DNA of 64,000 nucleotides. Source: Aquisediminimonas sp041191345. GTDB taxonomy: Bacteria; Pseudomonadota; Alphaproteobacteria; Sphingomonadales; Sphingomonadaceae. This document shows, piece after piece, positions 59,471 to 64,000 of the stretch. The stretch spans positions 1 to 64,000 of the forward strand of contig JBEEOY010000114.1 in the NCBI GenBank assembly GCA_041191345.1. The letters are read 5' to 3'. The stretch's first letter is position 1; every line of letters begins with the position of its first letter. The position numbers and the translations under genes are program-made. Under the pieces are notes generated by a model that saw nothing but the letters and a program-made list of their open reading frames with translations, did not search any database and was not told where the DNA came from.

Positions 59471-60217
59471 TTAGGCCTTGGCAGCCGGCTTAGCGGCAGC
59501 AGCCGGAGCAGCAGCCTTGACTACTGCCGGACGGACAGCGCCGTTCGACATCATATAGCCATGCAGATCGTTGCAGAACGTGCTCATACGCTCAGCGATG
59601 AGCTTGTTGCGACGCTGCAGCCAGTTATAGCCCATAACGGCCGGAACGGCGACGACGAGACCGATGGCGGTCATGATCAGAGCTTCACCAACCGGACCGG
59701 CGACCTTATCGATCGACGCGTCACCCGACGCACCGATCTTGATGAGGGCGCGATAGATGCCGATAACGGTACCGAGCAGACCGACGAACGGCGAGGTCGA
59801 ACCGACGGTGGCGAGGAACGCCAGGCCCGTGCCGAGCTTCGCGTTAATCGCGTCTTGGCTGCGCTGCATCGACGAGTGCATCCACTCATGCTGGTCCTGC
59901 GCATCAATCAGCTTACCATGCTGTTCTTCAGCCAACAGAGCGTCGTCAACGAGTTGACGATAGGCCGAGTCCTTTTCGAACTTGTTGGCGCCGTCCTTCA
60001 CATTGGTGGAGGCCCAAAACTTCTGCACGCCTTCGCGGCTCTGCTTCAGCACCTTGCCCTGTTCAATGAGCTTGGTGAACATGATGTACCAAGAAACGGC
60101 CGACATAATCACCATGGTGATGAAAATGAACCAGGAAACGGCGCCGCCTTCTTCCAGGGCCTGCATGAGGCCGAACTGCTTTTGTGCAACAGCAGCTGCT
60201 TCAGTTGCGGTGGTCAT
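59471..60217 (-). CDS. exbB: ExbB/TolQ/MotA proton channel family protein
   Basis: A 248-residue, three-helix inner-membrane protein that couples proton flow to TonB. The first helix (WFIFITMVIMSAVSWYIMFT) lies at about 30-49; LGTGLAFLATVGSTSPFVGL, then LGTVIGIYRAL, form the conserved channel region; and EALIMTAIGLVVAVPAVMGY is the third helix. A Lys/Ala-rich C-terminal tail follows. Codon choice is strongly biased, suggesting high expression. It lies between tonB and two exbD genes. Confidence 0.94.
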   Translation of the reverse strand: MTTATEAAAVAQKQFGLMQALEEGGAVSWFIFITMVIMSAVSWYIMFTKLIEQGKVLKQSREGVQKFWASTNVKDGANKFEKDSAYRQLVDDALLAEEQHGKLIDAQDQHEWMHSSMQRSQDAINAKLGTGLAFLATVGSTSPFVGLLGTVIGIYRALIKIGASGDASIDKVAGPVGEALIMTAIGLVVAVPAVMGYNWLQRRNKLIAERMSTFCNDLHGYMMSNGAVRPAVVKAAAPAAAAKPAAKA

Positions 60218-60267
60218 AACGATAACTTCCTCTCAAAACTGTTCAAATCGGGTGGACGAAAAATAAG

Positions 60268-60897
60268 CTATTTTGGCAAACGCCAAGTCACACGCTGGGA
60301 TTTGGTTTCCTCGATTGGCTGGCCACTGGCATCCTTGGCCGGCTTAAAGCGGAAACGGCGCATGATGAGCTTGCAGGTTTCAGCATCCAATGTCGGGCTC
60401 GCACCCGAGGCATTACACGCTACAACCCTACCTTCCGTACCGATGGTGAAGGTTGCAACCGAAGTGCCCTGCTCTTCGTTGCGGATCGACGATGACGGAT
60501 AATCTTCGTCAGAAATCGAGCCACCGCGCTGGACAGCCCGTTCAGCCACACGCGGCGGAGCCGGAGGTGCTGGCGGCGCAGGCGGAGCCGGCGGCGCAGA
60601 TGGGGTGATAGGCGCAATGGTATTGGTTGACACGACCGGCGAAGTTACAACCGGCGGTGGTACCGTCACCTTAGGCGGCGGAGGCAAGTCAACCTTCGGC
60701 GGTGGTGGCGGCGGTTCCTCGGGCTTTTCGGGCTCCTCGGGGGCCACATCGAACGTCTTAAGATCTTCATAAACGTTTTTGGCAGCATTGTATGCCAAGC
60801 CGGTGACGAGCGCATAGCCCACCCCTGCGTGCAACAAGGCCACCGCACCGATCGCGAAGATCCGCCGGCCGCTCATTTCTTGGTCAGTATAGGCCAT
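60268..60897 (-). CDS. tonB: Energy transducer TonB
   Basis: A 209-residue TonB. The cytoplasmic tail MAYTDQEMSGRR precedes one membrane helix (IFAIGAVALLHAGVGYALVTG), a Glu/Pro and Lys/Pro periplasmic spacer (about 48-120), and the C-terminal TonB domain (about 130-209: VATFTIGTEGRVVACNASGA; CKLIMRRFRFKPAKDASGQP). It passes energy from ExbBD to outer-membrane TonB-dependent receptors. ATG 60897 is chosen, since earlier in-frame codons give a non-family N-terminus. Two Cys in the C-terminal domain could pair. Confidence 0.94.
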   Translation of the reverse strand: MAYTDQEMSGRRIFAIGAVALLHAGVGYALVTGLAYNAAKNVYEDLKTFDVAPEEPEKPEEPPPPPPKVDLPPPPKVTVPPPVVTSPVVSTNTIAPITPSAPPAPPAPPAPPAPPRVAERAVQRGGSISDEDYPSSSIRNEEQGTSVATFTIGTEGRVVACNASGASPTLDAETCKLIMRRFRFKPAKDASGQPIEETKSQRVTWRLPK

Positions 60898-61124
60898 TAA
60901 AAAACGACACTCCCTCCAATAAAACGACAACAGGGGGCACTGGTTGGCCTGGACCAAATGGCGCCCCCCCTGCTCCCGTCTGCAACTTGGAATCTATTCA
61001 GACAGACCTGCCTCGTCTATCGCGAGGTGCGGACTGACGCAATCGCTTTTGTCCGATGAAACGAGATAATATATCCTTGAGTAATCGCCATCTTGGCAGC
61101 TTTCATGGATGTTGGAGATAATCT

Positions 61125-61958
61125 GTGCGGATCCCTTTTTTCTGTGTCGCAATGATGACAAGCGCAGCCGCTTTTGCTGCACCGCAGCAAATTCCGACGC
61201 CCATTGTCGCCAACGAACCGAATTATGCGGATCTTGCTGATTTCGCACTTGCATCAAAAATTACCGCGCATGTGCGCATTCGGGGCACACGCGTTCTAAC
61301 GGGAGAATTGGCCAACGGAACCAAGCCCGGTTTTCAGCGGCTGCTGATTACTGCAGATCTTCTAGCGCTTATCAAAGCTCCGGAAGGCCAGCCCCCGCAA
61401 ATCCGATATATTCAGGATTTACCAACTGATTCGCGGGGCAAGACGCCAAAGCTTCGCAAGTCCGAATCGCTCATCTTTGCGCAACCTGCCCGCCCCGGCG
61501 AAGTTCAGCTGAGCGCGCCAAACGCGTCCATTTCCTGGACTGCTGAGCGGGAAAAGACTGTACGCGCTATTCTTGCGGAAGCAGCGCACCCCAATTCGCC
61601 CCCGCGTGTCCGTGGCATTTCTTCTGCTTTTCATTCAGTTGGCAGTCTGCCCGGCGAAGGCGAAACGCAGATTTTTCTCGACACAGCAGATAACCGCCCC
61701 GCTTCGCTGACCGTGCAGCGCCGCGCTGGAGAAGCGCCAATTTGGTTCGTTTCGCTTGGCGAAGTTGTGGATGAAGGGGTTAGCAAGCCCGCTGCCAATA
61801 CGCTTTTATGGTATCGGCTGGCCTGTTTTCTGCCTGCACAAATGCCGGCGAGCGTGACGCAAGGCCAAACCGAGAGTGATTCCCAGCAAGTCGCTGCGGA
61901 TTATCAGCTTATTATTTCTGCCCTCGGGCCATGCACGCGCTCGCTGCCCAAGCCTTAA
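61125..61958 (+). CDS. Exported protein of unknown function
   Basis: A 277-residue protein not recognised as a family member. The N-terminal signal peptide (about 1-19, ending AFA) is followed by a globular domain: YADLADFALASKITAHVRIR, then FQRLLITADLLALIKAP and RYIQDLPTDSRGKTPKLRKS, suggesting beta strands around a loop. Two late Cys (CFLPAQMP; GPCTRSLPKP) may pair. The start is GTG at 61125. Its stop overlaps that of the FolM-like gene on the other strand by four bases (TTAA). Probably periplasmic; no clue to role from neighbours. Confidence 0.75.
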   Translation: MRIPFFCVAMMTSAAAFAAPQQIPTPIVANEPNYADLADFALASKITAHVRIRGTRVLTGELANGTKPGFQRLLITADLLALIKAPEGQPPQIRYIQDLPTDSRGKTPKLRKSESLIFAQPARPGEVQLSAPNASISWTAEREKTVRAILAEAAHPNSPPRVRGISSAFHSVGSLPGEGETQIFLDTADNRPASLTVQRRAGEAPIWFVSLGEVVDEGVSKPAANTLLWYRLACFLPAQMPASVTQGQTESDSQQVAADYQLIISALGPCTRSLPKP

Positions 61959-62716
61959 GCGTCGCGTTCTAAAAACAGAAAATCGCGTTCAAAGCTTTTC
62001 AGCGCCGCGCCGCCATCGACAAAAAGCGTCTGGCCCGTAACGGCGGGTGCGTCTGCCAACCAGGCCACAGCATCCGCAACGTCTGCTGGATTGGGCAAAA
62101 GGCCAAGCGGCATTGCCGCGCGCAAAGCCTCCATTTGGTGCGGCGAATAATCGGGCGTTGGAATCACCAGTCCGGGCGCCACTGCATTGACGCGCACCTT
62201 GGGGGCAAGCGCACGGGCCAAGGCCTCAGTCGCGCCAGCCAGCGCGAGCTTGGAGATTGTATAGCTCAGCTGGTCCCCACCAGGCTGGCGAATGCGCTGG
62301 TCGAGAATATTCACCACACACGCCCGCGCATCTGCGGCATTTGCTTGCGCCAAAGCTGTTGCAAACAAGACTGGGGCAGCTGTGTTGATGCTAAAATGCG
62401 TGAGAAGCGCCTGATGCGACAGCGTGTCGGCATCATCCCAGTCAAAACGGGAGGCATTGTTGACCAACAAGCTGGGGGCGCCGCCAAAATGACTGGCAAT
62501 ATCAGGAATAAGAGCAGCCACAGCTGCCGCGTCATTCAGATCTGCAGTAAAACTGTGCCAAGGCACTTGCGTGCGGTCGAGAACGGCAATCAAATCTGGA
62601 TCAGGCGTTTCCGGCTTGCGGCTATGGAGCGCCAGCGCCCAACCAGCCTCTGCCAAGCGCGCCGCAATGGCGGCACCCAGCCGGTGATGGCCGGCGGTGA
62701 CCAGTGCGATCTTCAA
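61955..62716 (-). CDS. SDR reductase, probably FolM-like dihydromonapterin/pteridine reductase
   Basis: A 253-residue short-chain dehydrogenase. The N-terminal motif reads ALVTAGHHRLGAAIAARLAE (residues 4-23), with LALHSRK after the second strand as in pteridine reductases. LLVNNASRFDWDD is the NNAG equivalent, and YTISKLALAGATEALARAL provides the catalytic Tyr/Lys. The folB gene overlaps it by four bases, which supports a role in pterin metabolism (FolM or PTR1 type). A generic SDR cannot be excluded. Confidence 0.82.
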   Translation of the reverse strand: MKIALVTAGHHRLGAAIAARLAEAGWALALHSRKPETPDPDLIAVLDRTQVPWHSFTADLNDAAAVAALIPDIASHFGGAPSLLVNNASRFDWDDADTLSHQALLTHFSINTAAPVLFATALAQANAADARACVVNILDQRIRQPGGDQLSYTISKLALAGATEALARALAPKVRVNAVAPGLVIPTPDYSPHQMEALRAAMPLGLLPNPADVADAVAWLADAPAVTGQTLFVDGGAALKSFERDFLFLERDA

Positions 62717-63090
62717 GCACGGCTCCGATATAGGGTCACGCCAATTTCCTCATCATCCTCTGCAATGGCAAGCTTGACGATCTTGACCTCGACTGACTGG
62801 ATGCGCGCATCTTCTACCATCAGCGTTTCGATGATATGGTCTGCCACGGCCTCAATCAGCACAAAATGCACACCTTCGGGCAGGTGCGTCATGGCTCGTT
62901 TGATATCCATATAGTTTTTGGATGCGGCGAGCGGCGTGCCGGCGGCATAATGCTCAGCACAATCCAGCTCAGCCCGCACCGAAATGCGCAGCGGTTGCGG
63001 AAGGTGCGTTTCCTCAGAATAAATGCCCGTCAGCACGGGCACTTCTAAGTTGGCAACTTCAAGAACAAGGCGGTCAGGACGGACAGTCAT
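62713..63090 (-). CDS. folB: Dihydroneopterin aldolase FolB
   Basis: A 125-residue member of the FolB/FolX family, forming a ring-shaped oligomer and cleaving dihydroneopterin on the way to folate. GIYSEETHLPQPLRISVRAE is the N-terminal strand pair, NYMDIKRAM holds the Tyr and VEVKIVKL the Lys of the active site. ATG 63090 is chosen; an earlier in-frame start gives an atypical 12-residue addition. ATGA overlap with the downstream FolM-like gene. Confidence 0.92.
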   Translation of the reverse strand: MTVRPDRLVLEVANLEVPVLTGIYSEETHLPQPLRISVRAELDCAEHYAAGTPLAASKNYMDIKRAMTHLPEGVHFVLIEAVADHIIETLMVEDARIQSVEVKIVKLAIAEDDEEIGVTLYRSRA

Positions 63091-63191
63091 GCCGCGCCCC
63101 CATAAAGATATTTGCGGCCACGGCAACCGATCATGCTTCCATTTCGCGGCAACCGTCCTAAAGCGCCCCCTTTCCCAGCCTTGATTCGTAG

Positions 63192-63731
63192 GTGCTTGTT
63201 GGATTGATTACGCTTGTTCCCCTTGCTGAAATTGCGCCTGACCGCGTCGAACAGCTGCTTGATGCGGCATTTGGTGCAGATCGGCATAGCCGCACCGCCT
63301 ATAAAATTCGGGCTGGTATGCCCGTGGTGCCGGGCTTGAGCTTTGCAGCAATGGAGGGCGAACGGCTCCTTGGCACGATCCAGGCATGGCCTGCCGCCAT
63401 TCTGGCAGCCGAGGGTGCAGACCCCGTAACGCTGGTCGGCCCTGTCGCAGTTCTGCCTGAAGCCCAAGGCAAGGGTATTGGCCAAGCGCTGATGGCCCGG
63501 CTGCTCGAAGCCGCTGATGCGGGCGGCTCTGACGCTATGGTGATGATTGGCGATCCAGACTATTATGGCCGCTTCTTTGGCTTTAGCGCCGATGCGACTG
63601 GTGGGTGGGACGTCCCCGGCCCAGTAGAGCGGCACCGTCTATTGGCGCGCATCCGCCGCGCGGGCGGGGTCTGTGCGGCAGGATTGCTGGGGCCAGACCC
63701 AGACTTTGCAAGTCGCGCCGCAGCTGCCTAA
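63192..63731 (+). CDS. GNAT family N-acetyltransferase
   Basis: A 179-residue acetyltransferase. The acetyl-CoA loop is VLPEAQGKGIGQALMARLLE (about 93-112), preceded by GPVAVLPE on the central strand, and MIGDPDYYGRFFGFSAD follows, as in the YhbS-like group. The GTG start at 63192 is weakly supported; a TTG five codons later is possible. Substrate unknown. It is followed after nine bases by the DUF1285 gene, probably cotranscribed. Confidence 0.85.
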   Translation: MLVGLITLVPLAEIAPDRVEQLLDAAFGADRHSRTAYKIRAGMPVVPGLSFAAMEGERLLGTIQAWPAAILAAEGADPVTLVGPVAVLPEAQGKGIGQALMARLLEAADAGGSDAMVMIGDPDYYGRFFGFSADATGGWDVPGPVERHRLLARIRRAGGVCAAGLLGPDPDFASRAAAA

Positions 63732-63740
63732 GTAGCGGGC

Positions 63741-64000
63741 ATGCCAATGCCCGAACTGCCCAAAGATTTATCGCGCCTCTCGCTTGCCGAGATTGCAGAA
63801 ATGGTGCGCGATAAACGCCTGCCCCCAGTGGAAAGCTGGTCCCCCGATAAAATCGGGCACAGCCATATGCGCATCGCGCGCGATGGCAGCTGGTTTCATG
63901 AAGGCGGCCTTATTCGGCGCGAGACAATGGTGCGCCTCTTCTCAACACTTTTGCGGCGCGAGGCCGATGGCCGCTATTGGCTGGTCACGCCAGCTGAGAG
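63741..64000 (+). CDS. DUF1285 domain protein, N-terminal part (runs off right edge)
   Basis: The first about 86 residues of a DUF1285 family protein: MPMPELPKDLSRLSLAEIAE, then PPVESWSPDKIGHSHMRIAR with DGSWFHEGGLIRRETMVRLF. These are the family's N-terminal segments. The gene continues beyond the window. The function of the family is unknown. It starts nine bases after the GNAT gene. Confidence 0.85.
   Translation, partial: MPMPELPKDLSRLSLAEIAEMVRDKRLPPVESWSPDKIGHSHMRIARDGSWFHEGGLIRRETMVRLFSTLLRREADGRYWLVTPAE

Noticed and set aside
1..64000. CRISPR array, insertion sequence, prophage, integron or tRNA-linked island
   Set aside because: No spaced direct repeats, transposase or phage genes, terminal inverted repeats, or tRNA genes were seen; gene content and codon use are those of a core chromosome.

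Overview
The window reads as a chromosomal stretch of a sphingomonad (Alphaproteobacteria, Sphingomonadales). Support comes from the complete nepR-ecfG/phyR general stress response locus, a DivL-type tyrosine pseudo-kinase beside ahcY, alphaproteobacterial AddAB, the murU-amgK peptidoglycan recycling pair, a PEP-CTERM protein with the sphingomonad-style C-terminus, and many family members of sphingomonad type. No rRNA, tRNA, insertion sequence, prophage or CRISPR array was seen. The DNA is uniformly GC-rich and the layout is that of a core genome, so novelty lies mainly in regulation.

Layout. (1) 1-10051, minus strand: ahcY, then, after a terminator, divL-tsaE-amgK-murU-addB-addA as a tightly overlapping operon (addA runs off the left edge). 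(2) 10158-17559: a stress-response island with yqgE, a small lipoprotein, a PEP-CTERM protein, a candidate small RNA, a Crp/Fnr regulator, two small membrane proteins, a single-domain response regulator, nepR-ecfG and divergent phyR, a PRC-barrel protein and a hemerythrin-like protein. Nine EcfG-type promoter candidates (GGAAC, 16-17 bases, CGTT and near variants) lie here, all correctly oriented and placed. (3) 17568-23624: a HerA-like ATPase, a LacI regulator, a dienoyl-CoA-reductase-like SDR, an enoyl-CoA hydratase, a winged-helix regulator and an NAD(P)-binding protein. (4) 23712-45542, minus strand: the division and cell wall (dcw) cluster mraZ-rsmH-ftsL-ftsI-murE-murF-mraY-murD-ftsW-murG-murC-murB-ddl-ftsQ-ftsA-ftsZ, followed by a SPOR/TPR protein and dGTPase. 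From mraZ to ftsQ there is not a single intergenic base. Upstream of mraZ lies a five-copy 10-base repeat that looks like a MraZ operator. (5) 45798-64000: a cysteine synthase with two small envelope genes, an AraC regulator, recF, thiolase and MaoC hydratase, putA, an intracellular PHB depolymerase, an ABC exporter, a tonB-exbB-exbD-exbD energy-transduction cluster, a FolM-like reductase with folB, a GNAT acetyltransferase and the start of a DUF1285 gene.

How the parts fit. In the known alphaproteobacterial pathway, phosphorylated PhyR sequesters NepR and frees EcfG. EcfG should then transcribe its own operon, phyR and the surrounding small envelope and stress genes from the promoters seen here. 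The strongest undescribed candidates are a structured C-rich RNA on the minus strand near 12.0-12.16 kb with an EcfG-like promoter and a rho-independent terminator, and a 46-residue membrane protein whose start codon lies at the predicted transcription start of a perfect EcfG promoter. All functional statements come from reading motifs and context; no database search was possible.
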